Assembly (NCBI GenBank): GCA_020439745.1 | Contig: JAGQSC010000019.1 | Coordinates: 62,001-126,000, forward strand | Direction of reading: 5' to 3' | Length of the DNA: 64,000 nucleotides | Source of the DNA: Acidobacteriota bacterium | GTDB taxonomy: Bacteria > Acidobacteriota > Holophagae > Acanthopleuribacterales > Acanthopleuribacteraceae | In this document: positions 26,828 to 35,845 of the stretch, piece after piece | Layout: each line of letters opens with the position of its first letter | Numbering within the stretch: the stretch's first letter is position 1 | Notes under the pieces: model-generated | The model's input: the letters and a program-made list of their open reading frames with translations, nothing else | The model's database searches: none | Told to the model about the DNA's origin: nothing | Program-made: the position numbers and the translations under genes

Positions 26828-27364
26828 ATGTGGTTTCTCTTTCTATTACTGATGCAAGACAGTCAGTTTACCTTTGAACAATGGTCGTCTGTCGATGCCA
26901 TCGAGTTCGTCGCTGGATACGGCGAAGATACCCGACATTTTCGAATGGCCCTACACTGGGACATCTACGAACGCCAGTTCAATCACTTCAAAGCCGAGAC
27001 AACGCTGGCACTGAACTACGCTGCATTCGACAATCCCGATCAAGTTGACCGCGCAAGTCAGCTACGTGACTTAGGTGTAACACCCGTAGTGAAACTCATA
27101 CCTAATCGTTGGTGGGGACCCCTGCAACCCTTTGCGGAGTTCGGCATAGGACTGCACTACCTCACCGAACGCGACGTGGGCCCCAAGACATTCTCCACAA
27201 ATTTCCAATTTGGAGACCATATCGGGTTCGGCTTCAACTTCGGCAAACGCGTGCAAACCACCATCGCCTATCAATTTCAGCATTTTTCTAATGGTGGAAT
27301 CGACGCCCCTAATCCGGGTATTAACTTCCACATCCTGAGTATGGGACTCAAATTCCCGCATTGA
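26828..27364 (+). CDS. PagL-like lipid A 3-O-deacylase (acyloxyacyl hydrolase family)
   Basis: The 178-residue protein has a hydrophobic N-terminus that can act as a signal peptide. Its C-terminal part shows the acyloxyacyl hydrolase signature HFSNGGIDAPNPGIN (about residues 152-166) and alternating strands ending in F-P-H, as in an eight-strand outer-membrane barrel. PagL enzymes use the His-x-Ser pair to remove the 3-O acyl chain of lipid A, and both residues are present. GAGG precedes the start. The TetR gene is 75 bp upstream on the same strand, with a shared operator motif, so the deacylase is probably induced by the TetR ligand. Confidence 0.8.
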   Translation: MWFLFLLLMQDSQFTFEQWSSVDAIEFVAGYGEDTRHFRMALHWDIYERQFNHFKAETTLALNYAAFDNPDQVDRASQLRDLGVTPVVKLIPNRWWGPLQPFAEFGIGLHYLTERDVGPKTFSTNFQFGDHIGFGFNFGKRVQTTIAYQFQHFSNGGIDAPNPGINFHILSMGLKFPH

Positions 27365-27440
27365 AGCATAAACTGTAATCTCCGCAGCGATGATCCGGTG
27401 AAGATCCGTAGCCATATGGAAGATACCGAGCCAATTGTAA

Positions 27441-29978
27441 ATGCGACTCGATCATCAATCCCTTCTTCAGCAAGCGGGTCGTTTCGACGATAAAGCACCC
27501 ATGACCTTGATCGGACCTTATCAGCTGATTCGCGAACTCGGCCAGGGAGGAATGGGTGTCGTCTATTTGGCTGAGCAACGTGAACCTGTCCACCGCCAGG
27601 TCGCACTGAAGCTACTTCATGCAGGAAAAATGTCGCAATCACTCCTGTCACGCTTCCAGCTAGAACGAGACACGCTCGCCATGATGAATCACCCGCGCAT
27701 CGCAGTGATTCTGGATGCAGGCGCCACGGATCAGGGCCAACCCTACTTCGCGATGGAATACGTACCTGGTCAACCGATAACCGATTTCGCGGATGGGCAC
27801 AAACTGGATCACGAGACACGCCTGAAACTGCTACTCATGGCCTGCGAGGGGATGCAACATGCCCATCGGAAAACCATCATCCACCGCGACCTAAAGCCGT
27901 CAAACATCCTGGTTTATGAGGACCAAAATCAATTGCATCTCAAGATCATAGACTTTGGCCTGGCCAAGGACCTCAGCGATAAGGGCAAACTGACAGCTGA
28001 CGGACAATTGGTGGGGACGCCGCACTACATGAGTCCCGAACAAGCTGCCGGTCTGGGGGTTGATGTACGCACGGATGTGTATGCGCTGGGTCTGGTTCTC
28101 TACGAACTTATAGTCGGCCAGCTGCCCTTTGAGTCCGAAGAGGGCTCATCGTTCTCGTACGTGATGAACGTGCTGAAAAAGGATCCGCCCAAGCCCAGCG
28201 AACGCTTGAGTGGACTGGAAAACACAAGTCCGTCGATCGCCGCCAATAGAGGCCAACCCTTCCAAACCCTCGTTCGCCAATGTCGGGGCGAGTTGGACTG
28301 GGTAGCCTTGAGAGCCATTGCGAGAGACCCAGACCAACGCTACGAGACCGTTGCCGACTTCGCTCGAGACATACAAAGCCTGCTCACGCAACAGCCGGTT
28401 ATGGCGGGACCGGTCAGCCGAAGGTATCGCCTCAGGAAGTTTTTTCAACGTCACAAATTGGCGGTCTTGTCGAGTGTCGGATTTGTCGTTGCATTGGCCA
28501 TGGTTTCGGTTTGGGCGACCACCAACATGTTTCGGGCCCAGGCATCGCAAAAGCGATACAAAAGCGAACTCGCACGCAATCAGTTGATCAACCAGTTCTT
28601 GGAGGATCTGCTCACTTCGCCGGACCCACGTGTTGACGGGCGAGACGTGCGTATGTATGAGATTTTGGAAAAACAGGCCGCTTCACTGAAGGACAGTTTT
28701 CAAGGGCAGCCCGACTTGCGAGCACAAATACTGGTCACCATGGCGAAGACATTTATCGCACTTGGCGATATAGATCGAGCCGATGACATGCTGATGGAAG
28801 CCTTAACATTGGTCGTTGCAGACAGTGAACAGTATGTGGATGCCTGTTACCACTTATCTGATGTTCGGCTCCGCCAGGGCCGATTTGATGAAAGCGCCGA
28901 TCTTTCAGGAAGCGTGGCCAAATACTACGCGTCCCGTTTCGGTATGCAAGACCCCAGGAGGTTACGCGCCCAAACAAGACATGCTCATGCCCTTTACAGG
29001 GGCGATAAAGTGGCTGAAGCAGCAGAGCTATTGCGGGCCACCGCAGCGATGCAACTAAAGCAGTTGGGCCCCGATCACGAGGACACACTGTACACACAAC
29101 ATCAACTGGCCAACACCCTGCGTCGAAGTGACCGATTGGATGAAGCGGAGGTCTTGTACCGTGACGTATTAGCGCGTAGGACACGGGTCTTAGGTGCCAC
29201 CCACCCAGACAGCATTGAATCGCTCAATAATCTTGCTAATGCCCTGTTTACCGCCAATCGCATTGAGGAAGCCGAAGCCTTGTACCGCCAGGCCTATGAG
29301 CTTCGCCTTGCAGTTTTGGGTGAAGAACATCAACAGACCCTGCTTTCTGCAAACAATGTAGGGGCAGCGGCGTATGCCCAAGGCAACTATCAGGAAGCCC
29401 AACGATGGTATCAAGCGACTATGGACGTACAGGTAAAGAAATTGGGTCCGGACCATGTGGACGTGGCCATGTCACTGAACAACCTAGCCAATGTTCATAG
29501 ACGATCAGGCAATTTCGATCTATCACAGAAGTACTACTTAGATGCCTTGAGGATCTTAGAACCTTTGGGTCACAGCCATGTTGAAGCAGTTCGCACTCGG
29601 CTCAACTATATCAAGTTGCTGATCGGCTTCGATCAGCTCGATGAAGCCTTAAGACAAAGCCAAGTGGCGATTGACCTGGCCCCAGACATACCTGATCCCT
29701 GGTTCTATGTGGCACACATTCAGCAAACGAGGGGACAAACCCAAGCGTGGCAAGCGACAATAGAGGAAACACTGAATCGATTTCCCGATCAGGATGAGCT
29801 ACGCATGCAATTGCTCAGGTTTCTTGTGGAAACCGACCAGCAGCCAGCAGCCGAGTCGCAACTTAACTTCCTGCTTGAACGAGGTATCGACGCCCAAGAC
29901 ATTTTCGCAGTCCTTCCTGAGTCCATAACGACACCCGCAGCCAATCTCATTCGACAGAGATTGGACATGGCGCATTAA
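27441..29978 (+). CDS. Membrane Ser/Thr protein kinase with TPR C-terminus
   Basis: The 845-residue protein has a PknB-type kinase domain (residues 25-315) with all canonical motifs: GQGGMGVVYLAE, VALK, HRDLKPSN, DFGLAK and SPEQ. A membrane segment follows near residues 340-360 and then a long set of TPR / kinesin-light-chain-like repeats (42-residue units such as LNNLANALFTANRIEEAEALYRQ) reaching the end. In the family, the TPR part lies outside the membrane and may sense or bind partners. The first ATG (27441) lacks a clear Shine-Dalgarno; ATG 27501 is possible. The codon use matches neighbours. Confidence 0.92.
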   Translation: MRLDHQSLLQQAGRFDDKAPMTLIGPYQLIRELGQGGMGVVYLAEQREPVHRQVALKLLHAGKMSQSLLSRFQLERDTLAMMNHPRIAVILDAGATDQGQPYFAMEYVPGQPITDFADGHKLDHETRLKLLLMACEGMQHAHRKTIIHRDLKPSNILVYEDQNQLHLKIIDFGLAKDLSDKGKLTADGQLVGTPHYMSPEQAAGLGVDVRTDVYALGLVLYELIVGQLPFESEEGSSFSYVMNVLKKDPPKPSERLSGLENTSPSIAANRGQPFQTLVRQCRGELDWVALRAIARDPDQRYETVADFARDIQSLLTQQPVMAGPVSRRYRLRKFFQRHKLAVLSSVGFVVALAMVSVWATTNMFRAQASQKRYKSELARNQLINQFLEDLLTSPDPRVDGRDVRMYEILEKQAASLKDSFQGQPDLRAQILVTMAKTFIALGDIDRADDMLMEALTLVVADSEQYVDACYHLSDVRLRQGRFDESADLSGSVAKYYASRFGMQDPRRLRAQTRHAHALYRGDKVAEAAELLRATAAMQLKQLGPDHEDTLYTQHQLANTLRRSDRLDEAEVLYRDVLARRTRVLGATHPDSIESLNNLANALFTANRIEEAEALYRQAYELRLAVLGEEHQQTLLSANNVGAAAYAQGNYQEAQRWYQATMDVQVKKLGPDHVDVAMSLNNLANVHRRSGNFDLSQKYYLDALRILEPLGHSHVEAVRTRLNYIKLLIGFDQLDEALRQSQVAIDLAPDIPDPWFYVAHIQQTRGQTQAWQATIEETLNRFPDQDELRMQLLRFLVETDQQPAAESQLNFLLERGIDAQDIFAVLPESITTPAANLIRQRLDMAH

Positions 29979-30127
29979 CTTTTCTTGGTTGAAATATCCT
30001 TGAGCCAAAGGGTCAAAATGCCTGGGCTGAAGATCGAGAAGCAGATAGAATAAGTGAGCCATCACACCTTGAAAAATAAACTAATTAGTCACCGCATTAT
30101 CACGAACATCCAGTGGGAGGAAACACC

Positions 30128-33001
30128 GTGAAACGATCTCTTTGCATGATCATTTTGGTCAGCGCTGTGGCTTGGGCAGGCCAAACTATTTACTTGAAGA
30201 CAGGCGACCTGACTGTGTCCTCGGGCTTCGCCACCGGAAGCTGTGTTCAGGTACCCATTTTTATCAACGATCCTAACGGTCCAACGGATCTGTTGGACAT
30301 CACGTTTACCTTGGAAATTACCGGCGATACAGGAATCATTGCGGGCGGAATCACAACTGACATGGTCGTGGCCAATGCATTCACCGGAGGTAGTCTGAAC
30401 GGTATTACTAACCCTGCCACCAACTTGACGAACTACAATAGCGGGACGGGTGCGCCCGCTTGTACGACCACCTTTAACCAAGCAACGGAAGGTCAGGGAC
30501 CAGCGGTCAATTTTCTTGGCGGCAACGGCAATGCAAATTGGTTCATCAACAACAATCAGGGCGCCGTAGGACGTAAACAGGGCTTCGTCATTAACCTTAT
30601 AGGCCAAACTATTGGAACAACCGTGCCAAACACAGACCACCTTATCGGTGTGCTGGTGATCCCAATCGTCACCAATCCAGGTACCGCGCAACTCGTCATT
30701 ACGCCTACACCCAACAATGTAGTGACTGACGCCAATGTGTACACCTATGAAGACGGCACCGACGTACAGGTCGTCGCGGACTTTGACCTGTCCCAGGGGC
30801 AGGGTGTGGTGAACATTTCCGGCACATCGATGTCTTTAAGCATTGGAGACCTAACGGTTTCACCGTCGAGCTTTCCCGCAGGGGGCTGTGTTCAAGTACC
30901 CATTCTCATCAATGACCCGAACGGCCCCACCGATTTGCGAGACGTCACCTTCACTGTGGAAATTACTGGAGATACTGGAATCATAGCGGGCGGAATCACC
31001 ACGGAAATGGCTGTGGGGAATGCATTTACTGCCGGTAGTCTGAGCGGCATAACCAATCCAGCCACCAATCTAACGAACAACAACAGCGGCACCGGCACCC
31101 CGACGTGTACCGTCACATATAATCAGGCGACCGAGGGCCAAGGCCCCGCCATCAATTTCTTAGCCGGGAACGGCAACGCCAATTGGTTCATCAACAACAA
31201 CCAGGGTGCTGTTGGACGCAAGCAAGGATTCGTTATTAACCTTGCAGGCTTAAGCATCGGATCGACGGCGGCAAATACCGATCATCTATTGGCCGTGCTT
31301 GTCATCCCGATCATCGCCAACCCCGGCAACGCGCAACTGATCATCACGCCCACGTCCAACAGTGTGGTGACCGATGCCAATGTGTATTCCTACGATGACG
31401 GCACCGAAGTGCTGGTGTCGGCTGATCTCGATTTGTCAACCGGACCAGGCTTCGTCAACATTATTGGTGTCCCCGACTGCAGCGGGGTTACGATCACTGA
31501 TAACGCAGGCGTACCTCCGAAGACACGAGGTCCCCTGGGGATTAATTATCTGGACCCCATGGCTGGGGGTGTCGGGGGTGACCTGCTCTTCACCATGCCC
31601 AATACGAGCTCAGTCGATCAAATCACCGTCATGGGGAGCGATGGATTTTCGACAACCATCCCCTCGGGTGGAGCAACCACGCTTCTATCCATCAACACGC
31701 AGGGAGACGGCTCGCCGTCCGCTGCTCAATCAAGCATTGTTTACACGATCACCTACGAGGTCGAGTTCCCCATCAAGTCAGGTAACTTTGTCGGGGGGGT
31801 CCCCTGTGTAGAAACCGTGGCATGGAACCCCGCCACCTGCAACGTGGTTTTTGATGCGATGCCCGTGGTCGGAGGCAATACCAACGCGGACGTGACCTTG
31901 ACCAATGCCGTCTGGGATGGGACGCGTTTTGGCCTTTTGACGGGTCCCAATGCATTGAGTGTCAACTTAACGGCTCCCAGCGTGAGCGGCCTTGATTTGT
32001 TCTTCGACAATGCAGCTGCGTTGATGAACCTCAGTGCCAGCCATGTTGGGACCTACAACGTTTCAGGCTCTGGGCCAGGGGTTGGCAACAACATCGCTTG
32101 CAGCGCTGTACTCGGCTTACAGTGCCCCACCAACAACGTGACCTGCCCCACCACGCTCGCCACGTTGGGCGGCATGGTGACCGTTAATCTCGTCGGAAGT
32201 GATGTCCTGGACTGGGACATCACCTACAACGGAGTTACAACCAATGTACCGGGCCCCACCCCAACTTTTGACGTGGGGCCCATCGTGGCATCAGCCATGA
32301 CCATCACCATCACCGCCAACGGGGTCGACGCCATGGGTGTACCCTGTTCCGAAACGGTGGTGTGCACCTTAGATTACGTTGCACCTACCTGTGATAGCGT
32401 GACGCAGAATCCCGATTCCACGGTCACACCGGTGGATATCGGTACAGTCATCACGCTGACGCTCGTCTCCAGTGGCGCAAACCAGGCCACGATCAACGGG
32501 GTCCCTATGACGCCTACCGTGGGCATGCCCGGCACGGATAACACCATCACCTGGGACGCGACTCATGTAGCGGTCATGGACACCGTGATCACAGCCCTAA
32601 TCACCGGACCAGATGGCGATACGGCGCAATGTATGTGGGTGATCGATGTGGCTTGTGTGGACCCAACATTCGTGGTTGAGCCACCCATCGGCCAAACGGG
32701 TATCGCCATATCTGGCGACGATGGCTGTACCTACACGGTTCGGGTTAGCCCCCCGGGAAGTCCCAGCTTCCAATTCGACATGACGGTCGTAGCCGGCGGT
32801 ATGGCAACCGACAACACGGTTGTCGTGACCCCCAACACGCTTTACGAAGTGGGACAACAAAGCATCCCCGTGGTTACAGACTCCTTCATGACGGGGGCAA
32901 TCCCTGTACCAACCTTGGGTACTTTGGGCCTAATCCTGTTGACGATTACCTTGGCAATTATGGCGTTAGCCCTCAATCACCGGAGGAAAGTGGCTGAGTA
33001 A
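30128..33001 (+). CDS. Large secreted repeat protein with IPTL-CTERM-like tail
   Basis: From GTG 30128 (GGGAGG seven bases upstream) the protein is 957 residues: a signal peptide ending near AVAWAGQ, two tandem copies of a 214-residue beta-rich domain (positions 30203 and 30845 onward), several further Ig-like beta domains, and a C-terminal tail VPTLGTLGLI plus a membrane stretch and basic end, a variant of the IPTL-CTERM sorting signal. The tandem domain (VQVPI(F/L)INDPNGPTDL near its start) has a cohesin-like look, but I cannot confirm that. It is likely a surface adhesin or scaffold. Confidence 0.8.
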   Translation: MKRSLCMIILVSAVAWAGQTIYLKTGDLTVSSGFATGSCVQVPIFINDPNGPTDLLDITFTLEITGDTGIIAGGITTDMVVANAFTGGSLNGITNPATNLTNYNSGTGAPACTTTFNQATEGQGPAVNFLGGNGNANWFINNNQGAVGRKQGFVINLIGQTIGTTVPNTDHLIGVLVIPIVTNPGTAQLVITPTPNNVVTDANVYTYEDGTDVQVVADFDLSQGQGVVNISGTSMSLSIGDLTVSPSSFPAGGCVQVPILINDPNGPTDLRDVTFTVEITGDTGIIAGGITTEMAVGNAFTAGSLSGITNPATNLTNNNSGTGTPTCTVTYNQATEGQGPAINFLAGNGNANWFINNNQGAVGRKQGFVINLAGLSIGSTAANTDHLLAVLVIPIIANPGNAQLIITPTSNSVVTDANVYSYDDGTEVLVSADLDLSTGPGFVNIIGVPDCSGVTITDNAGVPPKTRGPLGINYLDPMAGGVGGDLLFTMPNTSSVDQITVMGSDGFSTTIPSGGATTLLSINTQGDGSPSAAQSSIVYTITYEVEFPIKSGNFVGGVPCVETVAWNPATCNVVFDAMPVVGGNTNADVTLTNAVWDGTRFGLLTGPNALSVNLTAPSVSGLDLFFDNAAALMNLSASHVGTYNVSGSGPGVGNNIACSAVLGLQCPTNNVTCPTTLATLGGMVTVNLVGSDVLDWDITYNGVTTNVPGPTPTFDVGPIVASAMTITITANGVDAMGVPCSETVVCTLDYVAPTCDSVTQNPDSTVTPVDIGTVITLTLVSSGANQATINGVPMTPTVGMPGTDNTITWDATHVAVMDTVITALITGPDGDTAQCMWVIDVACVDPTFVVEPPIGQTGIAISGDDGCTYTVRVSPPGSPSFQFDMTVVAGGMATDNTVVVTPNTLYEVGQQSIPVVTDSFMTGAIPVPTLGTLGLILLTITLAIMALALNHRRKVAE
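30203..31461 (+). repeat. Tandem 214-residue duplicated domain
   Basis: Copies start at 30203 and 30845 (period 642 bp). At protein level they are nearly identical in blocks such as INDPNGPTDL, ITGDTGIIAGGITT, NGNANWFINNNQGAVGRKQG and NVVTDANVY. Many third codon positions differ, so the duplication is old with protein-level conservation, not a fresh DNA repeat. Confidence 0.9.
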
Positions 33002-33008
33002 ACCAACA

Positions 33009-33031
33009 GGACTGGGGGGCTCCCTCAGTCC
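33009..33031. terminator. Hairpin after the repeat-protein gene
   Basis: A 10-bp stem with one G-T pair (33009-33018 with 33022-33031) and a three-base loop lies 8 bp after the stop. No T-run follows, so it may be a Rho-aided or weak terminator, or protect the 3' end. Confidence 0.45.
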
Positions 33032-33053
33032 GAAACACCTCATTAAAAACCCC

Positions 33054-33533
33054 TCAAAACGACCCTTCCATGGGATCCACGGAGCCGCGATGACAGGTGC
33101 TGCAGTTAATGAAGCGCGCCTGTTCTCGCGGCTCCAAATGTTGCATCTTGCTTAGTTCCTGGTTGATTTGTCGATGGAGAGCCGCCATCTCCCGTGCAGC
33201 CCGCTTGGGCCGTTTTTCGTCGCTGGCGTAATCGTCATCCACATGGCAATGGGTGCAGGCCACCCCTAACGCGCGGCTGTATCCCATATTCATGATGCGC
33301 AAGAACCTTTGCGCCGGTATCTTTTTAAGCGCTTCATTTTCAACGTTTTCGAATACCAAGCCTGCGGCTTCCCGTTCCCGTCCCGCGATGGATGCCATAA
33401 CCTCCTTCATCAGCCGGTCATTTTCTGCCTGGTGCGGGTTTTCAGAACCTGATCGAATAGCAGGTGCCAAATCTGCCGAAACCTGCTTCTGTACACATCC
33501 CGACAACGACACAATGATTATCAGCCAACGCAT
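33054..33533 (-). CDS. Lipoprotein diheme cytochrome c (reaction-centre cytochrome type)
   Basis: From ATG 33533 (GAGG six bases upstream) the protein is 159 residues with a lipoprotein signal (LIIIVSLSGC). It has two CXXCH sites: CTHCH near residue 93 and CSTCH near 145. The stretch IMNMGYSRALGVACTHCHV and the following KRPKRAAREMAALHRQIN match the photosynthetic-reaction-centre cytochrome c fold common in acidobacteria without photosynthesis. It is a periplasmic, membrane-tethered electron carrier with unknown partner; no oxidase is adjacent. Confidence 0.88.
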   Translation of the reverse strand: MRWLIIIVSLSGCVQKQVSADLAPAIRSGSENPHQAENDRLMKEVMASIAGREREAAGLVFENVENEALKKIPAQRFLRIMNMGYSRALGVACTHCHVDDDYASDEKRPKRAAREMAALHRQINQELSKMQHLEPREQARFINCSTCHRGSVDPMEGSF

Positions 33534-33806
33534 GGTGAACCTCGCATGGTTTGATTGCACTGTGGTTTTATACGGTCTGAACCCCCTAACGGGTTTATGG
33601 AGTCATGTTTCTTGGACCGATCGGACCCATGACATACGACCTATGATTCCCATCGGATCGAGGATATCCGTCCCTTCAATTCAACATTCACATGATCCAG
33701 ATCACACAACCTGCGGTTACCTGGCGGGGTTATAGGCGTTTTTTCGGGACTGCCTTATGAGGTCGAGTCCCGCGCGGAAACGCCAACCCAATCAAGGAGT
33801 TACCTA

Positions 33807-35243
33807 ATGAAATCTGTTTTACTTGTGTTCTGTTGCTTGCTGCCGCTTTTGGCACAAGAACATCCACGACCCGTCCTGATGGTCGTGGCCAACCAGGATT
33901 TTTACTATCCCGATTACGCCGAACCGCGCATGAGCATTGAAGCGGCAGGTCTCGAAGTAGTCGTGGCCGCCGCGAGCACGAGCACTGCCATTCCCCATGG
34001 TGGTTCACCTACCGTGCAGCCGGATCTGGCTTTATCAATGGTGAACGCTGACGACTACTCGGCGATTCTATTTGTCGGAGGTTGGGGTGCGGCCTCCTAC
34101 CAATACGCTTTTGAAGGAACCTACCACCAGGCAAGTTACCAAGGTGACCTGACCGCCAAAACGCGCATCAATCAACTGGTCAACGATTTTAGTGCCCAAG
34201 AAAAGCCTATGGCTGCGATTTGCCATGGTGTATCCGTACTTGCCTGGGCACGTGTAGACGGCGTGTCGCCAATTGCGGGCCGCACCGTAACTGCCTATTC
34301 CGGAACCTCGCCCAGTTTCGACCTTCAAGGTGAGACCATGTGGCATCCATTAACCCGATGGCACATCGAATCAAATATGGCAACGATGGTTCCTTCCGGC
34401 TCCGTAGGAGACCCAACGACATCACAAGACGATGTCATCGTCGATGGCAACATCATCACGGCCGAAGATTTTCGCGCAGGCGCAGCGCTGGGTCTTGTGT
34501 TGGCGGACGAGATTCGGTCAAACATCATCACGGAACCCACCCGTCCGCAACCGGTCCTAATGGTAATTGCTAACCAGGACTTTTATTATCAGGAATACGG
34601 TGACACGAGGGAAGGTCTCGAAGCACGAGGGATTCAAGTGGTCGTTGCAGCGGAAACATTGGCAGTCAGTTTTCCCCACGCAGGCACCGGAGAACCCGCC
34701 GGATTCGAAGGGCTTGAACCTGATCTGGAGTTGGCCAATGTAGATGCCACAGATTATTCGGCCATCGTATTCGTGGGCGGTTGGGGATCAAGCCAATACC
34801 AGTACAGTTTTCCGGGAACCTACCTTAACCATACCTATGCCGGCAATTCGGGCACCAAGCAGGTGGTTAATGATTTAATCAATGACTTCGTAGACCAGGA
34901 CAAGTGGGTTTCTGCGATATGTTTTGGGGTTTCAGTGCTGGCGTGGGCGCGGGTAGATGGAACCAGCCCTTTGTACGGCAAACAGGTGTGTACCTACCAA
35001 GCCGGATCACCGGCCCTCATGCTGAACGGAACGACGTACCCCAACAACGGTGTAGCTGCCTCTTGGCACGCGACTGAAAACGGAGCTCAACCATTCGCAC
35101 CTAATAGCCTGGGTGCGTCTTGGACCGCCGTCGATGACGTGTGGGTGGACACGAGTCACGGTATCAACGTGATCACCGCGCAGAACTGGGATTCGGCGAG
35201 GTTTTTCGGAGAGACCATCGCTCAGGCATTATCCGCGCAATGA
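33807..35243 (+). CDS. Secreted protein with two DJ-1/PfpI domains
   Basis: The 478-residue protein has a signal peptide (about 16 residues) and two similar DJ-1/PfpI-like domains (about residues 20-235 and 245-475). Each has the VLMV(V/I)ANQDFYY start, a FVGGWG loop, and a nucleophile-elbow segment: AICHGVSVLAWARVDG in the first, AICFGVSVLAWARVDG in the second. The cysteine is present in both, but the usual His after it is replaced by Phe in the second. The family includes glyoxalase/deglycase, chaperone and peptidase-like members; an exported double copy is unusual. It is translationally coupled to the sigma factor gene (ATGA overlap). Confidence 0.85.
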   Translation: MKSVLLVFCCLLPLLAQEHPRPVLMVVANQDFYYPDYAEPRMSIEAAGLEVVVAAASTSTAIPHGGSPTVQPDLALSMVNADDYSAILFVGGWGAASYQYAFEGTYHQASYQGDLTAKTRINQLVNDFSAQEKPMAAICHGVSVLAWARVDGVSPIAGRTVTAYSGTSPSFDLQGETMWHPLTRWHIESNMATMVPSGSVGDPTTSQDDVIVDGNIITAEDFRAGAALGLVLADEIRSNIITEPTRPQPVLMVIANQDFYYQEYGDTREGLEARGIQVVVAAETLAVSFPHAGTGEPAGFEGLEPDLELANVDATDYSAIVFVGGWGSSQYQYSFPGTYLNHTYAGNSGTKQVVNDLINDFVDQDKWVSAICFGVSVLAWARVDGTSPLYGKQVCTYQAGSPALMLNGTTYPNNGVAASWHATENGAQPFAPNSLGASWTAVDDVWVDTSHGINVITAQNWDSARFFGETIAQALSAQ

Positions 35244-35845
35244 TTTCTACGGACGGCGTGTCGAGTACCGAGGGGGTCCATGCTAGGATCACTGCCAGGG
35301 ACTCAGGGGCTTGTGTGACACATCAAGATTCAGACACGCCGTCCCATCCGTTGGCTGAACTCACGGATGGCATCTACCAGGAATTAAGGCGCAAAGCGCG
35401 CAGGCTCCTGCGCCAATCCTCGTTTAACACCCTCGATGTGACCGGGTTGGTGCACGAAACCTACTTGGATCTGGCCCAAAAGAATGCCACTTCGGCCGAG
35501 GATCGACACGCTCTGTTAGCCATATGCGTGACCACCATGCGGGAGATTCTGGTCGATCATGCCCGGCGGCGGTGCGCCTTAAAACGGGGATCCGGACAGG
35601 GCACGACAACGTTAGAGCCCGACATGTTGGCACAGTCACATCAACCGGAGCATGTATTGGCAATCGACGATGCCATGCATGTTTTGCACAGCTTCAACCC
35701 GCGGCTTGCGCAACTCGTTGCGTGTCGATTCTTCGCCGGTCTGAGCGAAGAAGAAACCGCCGAACATCTCCAACTCTCGTTGCGCACTGTGCAAAGGGAT
35801 TGGCAACGTGCCCGCGCCTGGCTTCGCCGTGAGATGAGAAGATGA
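35240..35845 (+). CDS. ECF-type RNA polymerase sigma factor
   Basis: From ATG 35240 the protein is 201 residues. It shows a sigma-70 region 2 (FNTLDVTGLVHETYLDLAQ) and a region 4 (LSEEETAEHLQLSLRTVQRDWQRARAWL) of the TIGR02999 kind common in acidobacteria and planctomycetes. In these groups such ECF genes are often linked with a Ser/Thr kinase, as here: its TGA overlaps the kinase ATG (ATGA). No anti-sigma factor is seen; control by the kinase is an inference. The frame is open upstream to 35141, inside the PfpI gene. Confidence 0.9.
   Translation: MISTDGVSSTEGVHARITARDSGACVTHQDSDTPSHPLAELTDGIYQELRRKARRLLRQSSFNTLDVTGLVHETYLDLAQKNATSAEDRHALLAICVTTMREILVDHARRRCALKRGSGQGTTTLEPDMLAQSHQPEHVLAIDDAMHVLHSFNPRLAQLVACRFFAGLSEEETAEHLQLSLRTVQRDWQRARAWLRREMRR

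Noticed and set aside
27277-27819. 180-codon minus-strand frame over the PagL-like and kinase genes
   Set aside because: It crosses two well-supported genes, and its product is Arg/Pro/Ser-rich without motifs.
30203-31461. Mobile element or recent DNA repeat
   Set aside because: The two copies are in frame within one gene and differ at many third positions, so this is domain duplication.
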